Assembly (NCBI GenBank): GCA_013044305.1
Contig: JABEUT010000152.1
Span: 1 to 12,783 of the forward strand
Length of the DNA: 12,783 nt
Source: Bacteroidia bacterium
Lineage (GTDB): Bacteria > Bacteroidota > Bacteroidia > JABEUT01
Direction: 5' to 3'
Shown here piece by piece: positions 5,946 to 12,783 of this stretch. Within the stretch, counting starts at the first letter, position 1, and each line of letters begins with the position of its first letter. A program made the position numbers and the translations under genes. The notes beneath the pieces are model-generated. The model made no database searches. It had not been told where the DNA came from and saw nothing but the letters and a program-made list of their open reading frames with translations.

Positions 5946-6896
5946 ATGTTCCTGTACAACCGTGTAAACAGGCGAGAACTTAAAGCAAAAGCGGACCAGG
6001 AGGCATTCCGGCGTATCACTGTTTCATTTTACCGATATGTGCATATAGACAACCCTGCGGCGCTGCGCAACACTCTGTATGAACAATGGCATAAACTGAA
6101 AGTGCTGGGGCGCATCTACATAGCAGCCGAAGGTATAAACGCCCAATGCAGCGTACCCGAACACAACCTCGATGATTTTCTGTTGCAGCTTTACAGTAAC
6201 GCGGTTTTTGAAGGGGTACAGGTTAAAAAAGCCATTGAGGAAAAAGGCAGTTCCTTTTACCGGCTAACCATAAAAGTAAAACAAAAGATAGTAGCCGACG
6301 GTATCAGGGATGAAACCTTTGATCCGGCTGATACAGGCACAAGGCTGGATGCCCTCGCCTTTCACCGGATGGCGGACCAGGCCGTGGTGGTGGATATGCG
6401 TAACCGCTACGAAAGCGATTTGGGGCGATTTACAAATGCAATTTGTCCTGATGTGAAAACCTTCAGGGAAGCCCTGCCAAAAGTAGTTCAACTGCTGGAA
6501 GGCAAAAACAAACAAAACATATTATTGTACTGCACCGGCGGTATAAGGTGCGAAAAAGCAAGCGCATGGTTAAAACACAAGGGATTTGAAAATGTATACC
6601 AGCTCGACGGGGGAATCATAGAATATGCCAGGCAGATAAAGCAAACGGGGCTTGATTCCAAATTCATCGGTAAAAATTTTGTCTTCGACGCAAGAATGGC
6701 GGAGCGCATAACGGATGATGTGCTGGGAAGCTGCCACCGCTGCGGCTCCTCGTGCAACCGCCAGGCGAATTGCGCAAATCAGCCCTGCCATACCCTCATA
6801 ATACAATGCGAAAGCTGTTCAAATGAATTAAACGGCTGTTGCGGAGAAAAGTGCCTTGATGAATATAAAACTTCAAAAAACAGAATATTGCAGTGA
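5946..6896 (+). CDS. trhO: tRNA uridine(34) hydroxylase, rhodanese-domain protein TrhO (YceA)
   Basis: This 316-residue enzyme is the oxygen-dependent route to 5-hydroxyuridine at the wobble position of certain tRNAs. The N-terminal domain (about 1-125) carries RIYIAAEGINAQ (56-67) and VKQKIVADGI (111-120). The rhodanese domain (about 135-245) has VVDMRN (148-153) and the active-site loop CTGGIRCEKAS with catalytic C196. FIGKNFVFD (240-248) follows. The Cys-rich tail (263-303) holds ten cysteines in the order seen in E. coli YceA (CHRC, then C-H, CESC, GCC, C), likely a zinc site. The Arg-rich C-terminal extension of the E. coli protein is absent. The TGA overlaps the GTG start of recJ by four bases, so recJ is probably translationally coupled. 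The start leads directly into the conserved N-terminus. Confidence 0.95.
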   Translation: MFLYNRVNRRELKAKADQEAFRRITVSFYRYVHIDNPAALRNTLYEQWHKLKVLGRIYIAAEGINAQCSVPEHNLDDFLLQLYSNAVFEGVQVKKAIEEKGSSFYRLTIKVKQKIVADGIRDETFDPADTGTRLDALAFHRMADQAVVVDMRNRYESDLGRFTNAICPDVKTFREALPKVVQLLEGKNKQNILLYCTGGIRCEKASAWLKHKGFENVYQLDGGIIEYARQIKQTGLDSKFIGKNFVFDARMAERITDDVLGSCHRCGSSCNRQANCANQPCHTLIIQCESCSNELNGCCGEKCLDEYKTSKNRILQ

Positions 6897-8608
6897 TTAG
6901 GAAACGATGGAAAATTAAGCCCCCGGCAACAGAAAGCAAGGCGAAACAGTTGGCGGAACAGATCGGCGTTCAGCCTGTACTTGCCAATTTGCTTGTTCAG
7001 AGGGGCGTGGAAACGTATGCCGAGGCAAAAGCATTTTTCAGGCCTGCACCCGATTCCCTTCACAACCCTTTGCTTATGGAGGATATGGACAACGCCGTGA
7101 AACGCATAACGGATGCCGCTAAAAACCAGGAAAAAATATTGGTTTTTGGCGATTATGATGTGGACGGCACCACAGCGGTTTCGCTCGTTTATTCCTTTCT
7201 GAAATGGCTTGGCGTTGCCTGCGATTTTTATATACCCGACAGGCAGAAGGAAGGGTACGGTGTGTCCGCTGAAGGAGTAAGCTATGCGGCAAAAACGGGA
7301 TGCAAACTCATAATAGCCCTCGATTGTGGAATAAAAGCACATGATAAGGTACTGCTGGCCAAAGAAAAAGGAATTGACTTTATCATTTGCGACCACCACC
7401 AGCCCGACAAAACACTGCCGGAAGCCTTTGCCGTGCTCAATCCCAAGCGGAGTGACTGCAATTATCCGTACAAAGAACTTTCCGGCTGCGGCATAGGATT
7501 TAAACTTGTGCAGGCGCTGGCGGAACATTACCGGATACCTTTCGGGCAGCTGGAACAATACCTCGACCTTGTGGCTTTAAGCATAGCCTCCGATATAGTG
7601 CCCATCACAGGCGAAAACAGGATACTTGCTTATCTTGGGCTGAAGAGGTTCAACACTTCGCCCAGACCCGGCTTCCGCGCTATAAAGGAAATAGCAAATA
7701 TTAGAAAAGAAATAACCGTAAGCGACCTTGTGTTCGTTTTCGGACCACGCATCAATTCCGCCGGCAGGCTGCAAAGCGGAAAAAACGCCGTGGATCTTTT
7801 AATATCCGACACACCTGAAAGGGCAAGGCTTGCCGGAGAAGACATCAATAAAACGAACATGGAAAGAAGGGAGGTGGACGTGAACATAACCGAGGAAGCC
7901 CTTGCCATGCTCGAATCGGACGAAACACAAAAATACCGCAAAACCACAGTTCTATTTAATCCGAACTGGCATAAAGGCGTAATAGGCATCGTGGCTTCCC
8001 GCCTGATTGAAAGACATTACTACCGCCCAACCATAATCTTTACCAGATCGAACGGCGTAATAAGCGGCTCCGCCCGTTCAGTGAAAAACTATGACTTATA
8101 CGAGGCTTTAGGATCCTGTTCAAAACTCCTGGAGCAGTACGGCGGACATAAGTATGCGGCAGGGTTAACAATGAAGGAAGATAACCTTCGGGCATTTATC
8201 GAATTGTGCGAAGAAGTTGTGGAGCGCAGCATATCCGACGACCTGCTTGTGCCGGAGATTGAAATTGATTCAAAAATTGAACTACAGAGCATAACCCCAA
8301 GTATGTTTAAGATACTGAAGCAGTTTGCACCATTCGGGCCTGGAAATATGACGCCGGTATTTTGCAGCGAAAACGTGATAACCGGCAACGAACCGGGGCT
8401 GGCAGCAGGGAAACACCTGCGCATGACAGTGGCGCCGCAGAATGCTCCGGAAAAAACCATTCAGGCAATAGGCTTTGATATGGCTTACCTGCTCCCTTTG
8501 GTTGCTACCGGTGCTCCCTTTAATATATGCTATTCTATACGCGAGAATGAATGGAACGGCGAAAAAAGACTGGAGTTGAACATAAGGGATATAAGGGCCT
8601 GCGAATAG
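6893..8608 (+). CDS. recJ: Single-stranded-DNA-specific 5'-3' exonuclease RecJ
   Basis: This 571-residue DHH/DHHA1 nuclease resects 5' ends of single-stranded DNA in RecF-pathway repair, mismatch repair and base excision repair. Metal-binding motifs are intact: VFGDYDVDG (84-92), ALDCG (142-146), CDHH (166-169) and SIASDIVP (230-237). The DHHA1 domain shows KGVIGIVASRLIE (361-373), SGSARS (391-396) and YGGHKYAAGL (416-425). The C-terminal OB-like domain starts near FAPFGPGN (478-485) and ends at LNIRDIRA. Length fits the short RecJ form. The start is GTG at 6893, four bases inside the end of trhO, because RecJ proteins open with a basic KRW-type segment and the next in-frame ATG would remove about 60 conserved residues. 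A hairpin terminator follows 20 bases after the stop. Confidence 0.97.
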   Translation: MIRKRWKIKPPATESKAKQLAEQIGVQPVLANLLVQRGVETYAEAKAFFRPAPDSLHNPLLMEDMDNAVKRITDAAKNQEKILVFGDYDVDGTTAVSLVYSFLKWLGVACDFYIPDRQKEGYGVSAEGVSYAAKTGCKLIIALDCGIKAHDKVLLAKEKGIDFIICDHHQPDKTLPEAFAVLNPKRSDCNYPYKELSGCGIGFKLVQALAEHYRIPFGQLEQYLDLVALSIASDIVPITGENRILAYLGLKRFNTSPRPGFRAIKEIANIRKEITVSDLVFVFGPRINSAGRLQSGKNAVDLLISDTPERARLAGEDINKTNMERREVDVNITEEALAMLESDETQKYRKTTVLFNPNWHKGVIGIVASRLIERHYYRPTIIFTRSNGVISGSARSVKNYDLYEALGSCSKLLEQYGGHKYAAGLTMKEDNLRAFIELCEEVVERSISDDLLVPEIEIDSKIELQSITPSMFKILKQFAPFGPGNMTPVFCSENVITGNEPGLAAGKHLRMTVAPQNAPEKTIQAIGFDMAYLLPLVATGAPFNICYSIRENEWNGEKRLELNIRDIRACE

Positions 8609-8628
8609 CAGCGCATCATGCATAAGCA

Positions 8629-8665
8629 AAGGACCTCTGGCAGCAGGCGGCATCCAGGGGTCTTT
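8629..8665 (+). terminator. Hairpin terminator after recJ
   Basis: AAGGACCTCTGG (8629-8640) pairs with CCAGGGGTCTTT (8654-8665) to give a 12-bp stem with two G-U pairs and a 13-base loop. It starts 20 bases after the recJ stop. The trailing T run is short (TTT within the stem end), so it is a moderate terminator call, but the position between two transcription units fits. Confidence 0.55.
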
Positions 8666-8759
8666 CATTCCCCAGTCATGTGGACAGGCGTATATAAGTA
8701 AATGTTAATTTTAGCGCTCCTAAACAAAAACTGCAAAAAACAGCGCCATAAGTTTACCC

Positions 8760-9734
8760 ATGTCAAGCCTCGCCGAAATAAGAACAGTTATAGAAAAGGA
8801 ACTGGAGGAGTTTGAAGTCTTCTTCAGGCAGAGCATGAAGAGTTCTGTGCCGCTGCTCGACAAAATAACCTATTACCTTGTAAAGCGCAGAGGAAAACAA
8901 ATCCGTCCCACTCTCGTCTTTCTGTCTGCCGGAATGTTCGGAAACATCAACCCTGTAACCTACCGCGCCGCTTCGCTCATTGAATTGCTGCACACGGCAA
9001 CGCTGGTGCACGATGATGTGGTGGACGAGACCTACCGCCGGCGTGGTTTCTTTTCGATTAACGCCTTATGGAAAAATAAAATAGCCGTGCTTGTGGGCGA
9101 TTACCTTTTGTCGAGAGGGTTGCTCCTTGCCATTGACAACAAGGATTTTTCACTGCTCGAAAAGATATCAACGGCCGTAAGAAAAATGAGCGAGGGAGAA
9201 CTGTTGCAAATTGAAAAAACACGGAAACTGAATATCAATGAAAGCGAATACATGGAGATAATATGCGGTAAAACGGCTTCACTGGTGGCTGCCTGCTGCG
9301 CCTGTGGCGCCATATCCGCCGGATATCCGGAAACAGAGGCGCAAAAAATGTGGGATATGGGTGAACTGCTTGGCATGGCTTTTCAGATAAAGGACGATTT
9401 GCTTGATTATACAACCGATAACGACACAGGCAAAACCGCCGGAACAGATATCAAAGAAAAGAACATCAGCCTGCCCTTGATACATGCCTTAGAACAGAGC
9501 GGCGCCATAGAAAGAATAAAAATGATAAACCTTATTAAAAACCACAGCAGTGAACCTGGAACTAAAGATATAGTTTTTAATTTTGTAAACACATATAAAG
9601 GCATTGAATATGCCGGAACCAGAATGACAGAGTATAGCCAAAAAGCCAGAACCATGCTGAAAGAGGTGAAGGATTCTGTTTATAAAACTGCATTCGAAGA
9701 ATTAATAACCTTTGTTACGGAAAGAAAAAACTAA
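8760..9734 (+). CDS. Trans-polyprenyl diphosphate synthase, long-chain type
   Basis: This 324-residue isoprenyl diphosphate synthase should add isopentenyl diphosphate to an allylic primer in the cytoplasm. Key sites are GKQIRP (45-50), the first Asp-rich motif HDDVVDE (84-90; DDxxD without insertion) followed by RRRG, the GKT at 170-172 and the second motif KDDLLD (211-216). A small residue (A80) occupies the position five before the first Asp, where bulky residues limit chain length; this points to long products as in IspB-type enzymes. In Bacteroidota the likely product is the menaquinone side chain, though this is inferred. No SD is seen. A weak TAAGTTTA lies only a few bases before the ATG and is probably not a promoter. 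The lipoprotein gene follows with no intervening base. Confidence 0.93.
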   Translation: MSSLAEIRTVIEKELEEFEVFFRQSMKSSVPLLDKITYYLVKRRGKQIRPTLVFLSAGMFGNINPVTYRAASLIELLHTATLVHDDVVDETYRRRGFFSINALWKNKIAVLVGDYLLSRGLLLAIDNKDFSLLEKISTAVRKMSEGELLQIEKTRKLNINESEYMEIICGKTASLVAACCACGAISAGYPETEAQKMWDMGELLGMAFQIKDDLLDYTTDNDTGKTAGTDIKEKNISLPLIHALEQSGAIERIKMINLIKNHSSEPGTKDIVFNFVNTYKGIEYAGTRMTEYSQKARTMLKEVKDSVYKTAFEELITFVTERKN

Positions 9735-10229
9735 ATGAAAAAACGCAGCGGTATAAAGATTTATTCAAAATTCAAATTCAATAAATTGTTCATGGTGCAG
9801 TTAGCGGCTGTATTATGCCTCTCCGCTTGCCACCGCAGGCAACCTGCACAACAGCAAGCCAACGGCACAAGCCACAAAAACGATTCGGTGTTGATACACC
9901 CCGTGGTTGACCCCAACGCCAAGGAAGGGCTAAACATTATTAAGTACCCTAACGGGGTAATAAAGGCAAGGGGTTATTTTGACAGAGGTAAAAAGACGGG
10001 TGAATGGCAGGCTTTTTATCCGGACGGAATGCTTTGGAGCGACGAGGCTTTTACAAACGGTTATCCCGACGGACCGGTTACTGTTTATTATGACGAATAT
10101 GGGAAAAAGATGTATGAGGGACGGTACAGGATGGGGAAACCAATTGGTGACTGGAGATACTATAAACAGAGCGGCGAACTGATGCGCACAGCCAATTACG
10201 ATAAACAGGCGCCCAATACGGCATTGTAA
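9735..10229 (+). CDS. Lipoprotein with YwqK/MORN-type repeats
   Basis: This 164-residue protein has a basic N-terminal stretch, a hydrophobic segment (about 18-28) and the lipobox LSAC with C32, so it should be lipid-anchored. After a Gln/Asn-rich linker (33-63) come about four MORN_2-like units: IIKYPNGVIKARGYF (68-82), GEWQAFYPDGML (89-100), GPVTVYYDEYGK (113-124) and GDWRYYKQSGEL (138-149). Such repeats are often labelled 'toxin-antitoxin system YwqK family antitoxin' in databases, but the label says little here because no toxin gene is present. The ATG follows the stop codon of the prenyl synthase directly, suggesting co-translation. A later Met (M20) would lose the basic n-region, so the first ATG is preferred. 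The gene converges on the minus-strand protease-family gene with three bases between stops. The function is unknown. Confidence 0.85.
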   Translation: MKKRSGIKIYSKFKFNKLFMVQLAAVLCLSACHRRQPAQQQANGTSHKNDSVLIHPVVDPNAKEGLNIIKYPNGVIKARGYFDRGKKTGEWQAFYPDGMLWSDEAFTNGYPDGPVTVYYDEYGKKMYEGRYRMGKPIGDWRYYKQSGELMRTANYDKQAPNTAL

Positions 10230-10232
10230 AAA

Positions 10233-10664
10233 TTACAGCCGCGCGCCTACCGATACATCCACCACAAACTTATTAAGCAAGACCTTTCTGCCCAGCAGCA
10301 TAGGAAACTTCATACTGCCGCGGTTCGAAAGGGTTACACGGGTTCTTATCCTTCTGCCGAGTATCCTTACCGGTGTTATGATGATGTACCTTCTTTCCGT
10401 AACACCAAAGGAATTTTTTATGGTGCGGCGCGAAAACTTTTTAAATGTAATTACCTTATCTACGTACTCCGGATGCGAAGGGTCGAGCAGCATGAAGCAG
10501 AGCGCCTTTTTCCCCTTCACCATCCTTTCTTCCAGATGATGGCAATGGAGTGAACAGTAGTAAGCGCCGGTATCCACCTTTGCAGCAATCCCAAAAAAAC
10601 CAAGCCCCGGAAGGTCAACCCTTGTGGTTCTTCCCAGAATGTCCTTTTTCTTCGTTTTCAGCAT
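10233..10664 (-). CDS. Retropepsin-like 'ATP-dependent zinc protease' family protein (RimB/DUF785 type)
   Basis: This 143-residue protein matches the family often found next to RimK-type ATP-grasp ligases. Signatures are the opening strand ILGRTTRVDLPGLG (9-22), AKVDTGAYY with the aspartic-protease-like DTGA (D31), a His/Cys pair CSLHCHH (37-43), RRYIIITPVRILGRRIRTRVTLSNR (91-115, split beta strands) and MKFPMLLGR (118-126) near the end. The fold is a single retropepsin-like domain that would need to dimerise for aspartic protease action; the zinc label comes from family names, not from an obvious zinc motif. No RimK homologue lies in the window, so the partner is unknown. A TTTG-N21-TACCTTTG promoter lies 33 bases upstream. 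The family call is good; the substrate is unknown. Confidence 0.87.
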   Translation of the reverse strand: MLKTKKKDILGRTTRVDLPGLGFFGIAAKVDTGAYYCSLHCHHLEERMVKGKKALCFMLLDPSHPEYVDKVITFKKFSRRTIKNSFGVTERRYIIITPVRILGRRIRTRVTLSNRGSMKFPMLLGRKVLLNKFVVDVSVGARL

Positions 10665-10696
10665 AAAAAGTAATACCCACTTGCCTGTTGATATTT

Positions 10697-10729
10697 CAAA
10701 GGTACGAGTATAATCTGTAAAAGCTCAAA
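10697..10729 (-). promoter_or_regulatory. Bacteroidota promoter, TTTG-N21-TACCTTTG, for the retropepsin-like gene
   Basis: On the minus strand TTTG (10729-10726) and TACCTTTG (10704-10697) are separated by 21 bases. The gene's ATG at 10664 follows 32 bases later. Both elements fit the sigma-A consensus of this phylum. Confidence 0.62.
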
Positions 10730-10734
10730 AAAAG

Positions 10735-10742
10735 TACTTTTG
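10735..10742 (+). promoter_or_regulatory. Bacteroidota -7 promoter element (TACTTTTG) for the rhomboid-gmhB-GT4 operon
   Basis: TACTTTTG matches TAnnTTTG and lies 17 bases before the ATG at 10760. No -33 TTG is seen at the usual distance. The element sits next to the -33 element of the divergent gene, so the two polymerases would compete for overlapping DNA. Confidence 0.48.
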
Positions 10743-10759
10743 AAGCTATTCTGCATCCC

Positions 10760-11380
10760 ATGATTTCATACATCATCATAGCGTTAAACTGCATCATCTC
10801 CTTCATCGGTTTCGGCAACCGGAGCTTTTTTGCAAAATATATGTATAACCCCTATTCCCTACAGCGGAATAAAAAAGAATGGTACCGGATATTTTCCCAC
10901 GCCTTTCTCCATGCCGATTATATGCATTTGCTGTTTAATATGTTCACCTTCTACTCTTTCGGGCTTGCCCTGGAACAGGATATTTTTCCCGTAATATTCA
11001 CAAATCATGCCTCCTACTATTTTCTTGTACTGTATGTGGGCGGCATACTTGCCTCTGCAATCCCCGCATACGAAAAACACAAAGACGACTTTTCTTATAA
11101 TGCTGTGGGCGCATCGGGTGCGGTGTCTGCCGTAATGTTTTCGTATATACTTTTGCTTCCCACCTCATCATTAAGCCTGCTTTTCCTGCCTATACCCATT
11201 CCTGCCGCCTTCTTCGGTATTTTATTTCTTGTTATATCCTGGTACCTGTCGCGCCGGGGCGGCGGCCACATTGCACATGACGCCCATATCTGGGGCGGCA
11301 TTTTCGGTTTCATTTTCACGGCCTTGTTAAAACCATCGCTGCTGCTCGCATTTTTCTCGCAGCTCAAAGACCTTTTCTAA
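10760..11380 (+). CDS. Rhomboid-family intramembrane serine protease
   Basis: This 206-residue polytopic protein has about six membrane segments (roughly 1-18, 53-72, 84-102, 115-133, 139-162, 177-196). The catalytic serine is in GASG (S119) and the catalytic histidine is in AHIWGG (H176). The HADYMHLLFNMF stretch (51-62) supplies the conserved His/Asn of the second transmembrane helix, and WYRIFSHAFLH is the usual first-loop motif. The family cleaves membrane proteins within or near transmembrane segments at the inner membrane. It has the compact core without extra domains. It leads a tight plus-strand group: the GmhB-like gene starts three bases after its stop. The substrate cannot be deduced from context. 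Confidence 0.94.
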   Translation: MISYIIIALNCIISFIGFGNRSFFAKYMYNPYSLQRNKKEWYRIFSHAFLHADYMHLLFNMFTFYSFGLALEQDIFPVIFTNHASYYFLVLYVGGILASAIPAYEKHKDDFSYNAVGASGAVSAVMFSYILLLPTSSLSLLFLPIPIPAAFFGILFLVISWYLSRRGGGHIAHDAHIWGGIFGFIFTALLKPSLLLAFFSQLKDLF

Positions 11381-11383
11381 GTT

Positions 11384-11881
11384 ATGAAGAAAGCAGTGTT
11401 TTTAGACCGCGACGGAGTAATAAACAGGGAAATGAACGCCTATGTATTTAATCGCAAAGACTTTGAAATACTGCCCGACGTAGCCGAAGCGCTCGCTTTG
11501 CTTAAATTGAACGGTTACATACTTATAATAATAAGCAACCAGAGCGGCATAGGGCGAGGTCTTTATAAAATACAGGATGTGGAGAAACTGCACAAGTATT
11601 TACGCAAGTATCTGAAATCTGCCGGTATAGTTATAAAGGAGATATATTACTGCGTGCATCATCCGGAAAGCGGAAACTGCATTTGCCGGAAACCGGATTC
11701 CCTGCTGGTGGAAAAGGCTCTGGCACGATTTAATATTAATGCAGGCGACTCCTGGTTCATCGGCGATAAGGAAAGAGACGTGCTGGCAGGCGAAAAGGCG
11801 GGGGTAAACGGAATATTGATTGAACAGAACACATCACTGCTGGAAGCTGTAATGAGGATACCGGGGTTAAAACTTAAATAA
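11384..11881 (+). CDS. HAD-IIIA phosphatase, GmhB-like (D-glycero-D-manno-heptose-1,7-bisphosphate 7-phosphatase)
   Basis: This 165-residue HAD phosphatase shows FLDRDGVIN (6-14; nucleophile D8, acid/base D10), SNQSGIGRG (51-59), the GmhB-type zinc loop with C90, H92, C99 and C101 in CVHHPESGNCICRKP (90-104), K103, and the acidic motif GDKERD (127-132). GmhB removes the C7 phosphate during activation of heptose for LPS or surface glycans. The zinc loop is what separates this group from the related histidinol phosphatases. Length is a little under typical GmhB. The other heptose pathway genes (gmhA, hldE type) are not in view, so a different sugar or amino-acid phosphate substrate is possible. 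It sits between rhomboid (three bases upstream) and a GT4 glycosyltransferase (nine bases downstream), which supports a glycan role. Confidence 0.88.
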   Translation: MKKAVFLDRDGVINREMNAYVFNRKDFEILPDVAEALALLKLNGYILIIISNQSGIGRGLYKIQDVEKLHKYLRKYLKSAGIVIKEIYYCVHHPESGNCICRKPDSLLVEKALARFNINAGDSWFIGDKERDVLAGEKAGVNGILIEQNTSLLEAVMRIPGLKLK

Positions 11882-11890
11882 ACAGGCAGA

Positions 11891-12783
11891 GTGAAAATAG
11901 CCGTTAACACCCGCCTGCTGATAAAAGATAAAATGGAGGGCATAGCCTTACATTCGCTGAATGTGCTGAAGCGGATAACGCAGGCCCATCCCGAGCACCA
12001 GTTTCTTTTCCTGTTCGACCGCCCTTACGATGAGGAATTTATTTTTTCGCAAAATATAACTCCCGTGGTTTTGTTTCCCCAGGCCCGCCATCCCATGCTC
12101 TTTTACTGGTGGTTTGAACATTCGGCCGCCCGGATACTTAACAGCGTAAAACCCGATATTTTTTATTCGCCCGACGGTTTTTTATCGCTTAACGCCAACG
12201 TATGTTCCCTGCCCGTGATACATGATATTAATTTTGAACATTTTCCGTCAGACCTGCCCTATTTGGTATCCTGGTACTACAGGTATTATATGCCCCGCTT
12301 TGTAAAAAAAGCAAGCCGGATAATCACCGTTTCGGAATATTCAAAGAACGACATTGCACAAACCTACAAAACCGACAGCGATAAAATAGATGTGGTTTAT
12401 AACGGCATTAGCGAGGCGTTCAAGCCCCTTAGCCGAGACCAAAGAGAAGAAGTAAAGGGGCAATACTGCAGCGGCAAAGATTACTTTATTTGCGTAAGCG
12501 CACTGCATCCCCGCAAAAATGTAAAAAGACTTTTGCTTGCCTACGATAGATTCAGGGAAAAGACCGGCCTTGATGTAAAACTGCTTGTCGCCGGTCCGGC
12601 TTATTTTAAAAATACAGAAATGGAGCAGGTTTACCGCACTTTGAAATTCAGGGAAGATGTGATTTTTGCCGGAAGGATGGGAGTACAAGAACTTGCCCGG
12701 ATTACAGGCGGCGCCCTTGCCTCGGTTTATGTATCGTATTATGAAGGGTTCGGCATACCGGTCATCGAGGCTATGAAGTGCCA
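11891..12783 (+). CDS. GT4-family glycosyltransferase (partial, 3' end outside window)
   Basis: The first 297 codons are visible. The N-terminal GT-B domain starts MKIAVNTRLLIKDKMEGI, matching mannosyltransferase-type members, and continues through IFYSPDGFLS, PVIHDINFEHFP and RIITVSEYSKNDI. The C-terminal domain starts near YFICVSALHPRKNVKRLLLAY, with LLVAGP and the nucleotide-sugar-binding EGFGIPVIE (E285 and E293, the EX7E motif). The start is a GTG nine bases after the gmhB-like stop: homologues begin MKIA-NTR, and the next ATG would cut the first strand. It probably adds a sugar to a surface polysaccharide or lipid carrier on the cytoplasmic face. About the last 60-80 residues are likely missing because of the window edge. 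Confidence 0.92.
   Translation, partial: MKIAVNTRLLIKDKMEGIALHSLNVLKRITQAHPEHQFLFLFDRPYDEEFIFSQNITPVVLFPQARHPMLFYWWFEHSAARILNSVKPDIFYSPDGFLSLNANVCSLPVIHDINFEHFPSDLPYLVSWYYRYYMPRFVKKASRIITVSEYSKNDIAQTYKTDSDKIDVVYNGISEAFKPLSRDQREEVKGQYCSGKDYFICVSALHPRKNVKRLLLAYDRFREKTGLDVKLLVAGPAYFKNTEMEQVYRTLKFREDVIFAGRMGVQELARITGGALASVYVSYYEGFGIPVIEAMKC

Noticed and set aside
6779..7558. 259-codon minus-strand frame opposite trhO and recJ
   Set aside because: It overlaps intact catalytic motifs of RecJ and the Cys-rich tail of TrhO on the other strand and shows no coherent protein features.
8749..8756. TAAGTTTA as a promoter for the prenyl synthase
   Set aside because: It has one mismatch to TAnnTTTG and lies only three bases before the ATG, leaving no leader.
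9735..10229. Toxin-antitoxin module based on the YwqK-like repeats
   Set aside because: The neighbours are a prenyl synthase and a retropepsin-like gene; no toxin candidate is present and the protein has a lipobox.
10225..10238. TGTAA-AAA-TTACA inverted repeat holding both convergent stop codons
   Set aside because: A five-pair A/T-rich stem with a three-base loop is too weak for a terminator and follows from two facing TAA codons.

Overview
The window looks like ordinary chromosomal DNA from a member of the Bacteroidota. Three things point there. The start codons lack Shine-Dalgarno sequences and sit behind A/T-rich leaders. Several intergenic gaps carry the Bacteroidota -7 promoter element TAnnTTTG, twice with a TTG/TTTG element 21 bases upstream. 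Several proteins match families I know from this phylum: a PLP-dependent alpha-oxoamine synthase of the 'GYF.FPKLEGE' type, a GT2 glycosyltransferase fused to a sugar-phosphotransferase-like tail, and a YwqK/MORN-type lipoprotein. I cannot name the genus.

Layout. The left end (1-451, minus) is the start of an ECF sigma factor cut by the window edge, with a possible 19-codon upstream reading frame. A 337-base divergent spacer separates it from an alpha-oxoamine synthase (789-2033, plus). A minus-strand group follows: recR (4404-5024), a large GT2 fusion protein (2358-4343) and a small exported W/H-rich protein (2053-2280). Divergent from recR is a Nfu/NifU-type Fe-S scaffold (5158-5775, plus). 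Next come trhO (tRNA U34 hydroxylase) and recJ (single-strand exonuclease), joined by a 4-base overlap and closed by a hairpin terminator. A long-chain polyprenyl diphosphate synthase abuts a repeat-containing lipoprotein with no gap. A retropepsin-like 'ATP-dependent zinc protease' family protein (10233-10664, minus) converges on that lipoprotein. Divergent from the protease is a tight operon of rhomboid protease, GmhB-like HAD phosphatase and a GT4 glycosyltransferase that runs off the right end.

Themes. RecR and RecJ both serve RecF-pathway gap repair but lie in separate transcription units. Envelope functions recur: a possible sphingoid/sulfonolipid-type synthase, polyprenyl carrier or quinone side-chain synthesis, two glycosyltransferases, a heptose-bisphosphate-type phosphatase, a lipoprotein and a small secreted protein. 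I found no phage, IS element, CRISPR array, tRNA, rRNA or recognisable defence system. The oddest items are the GT2 fusion with an apparently collapsed phosphoglycosyltransferase domain, the small W/H-rich exported protein, the short reading frames ahead of the sigma factor and trhO, and the zinc-protease-family gene without a visible RimK partner. None amounts to a clear new system.
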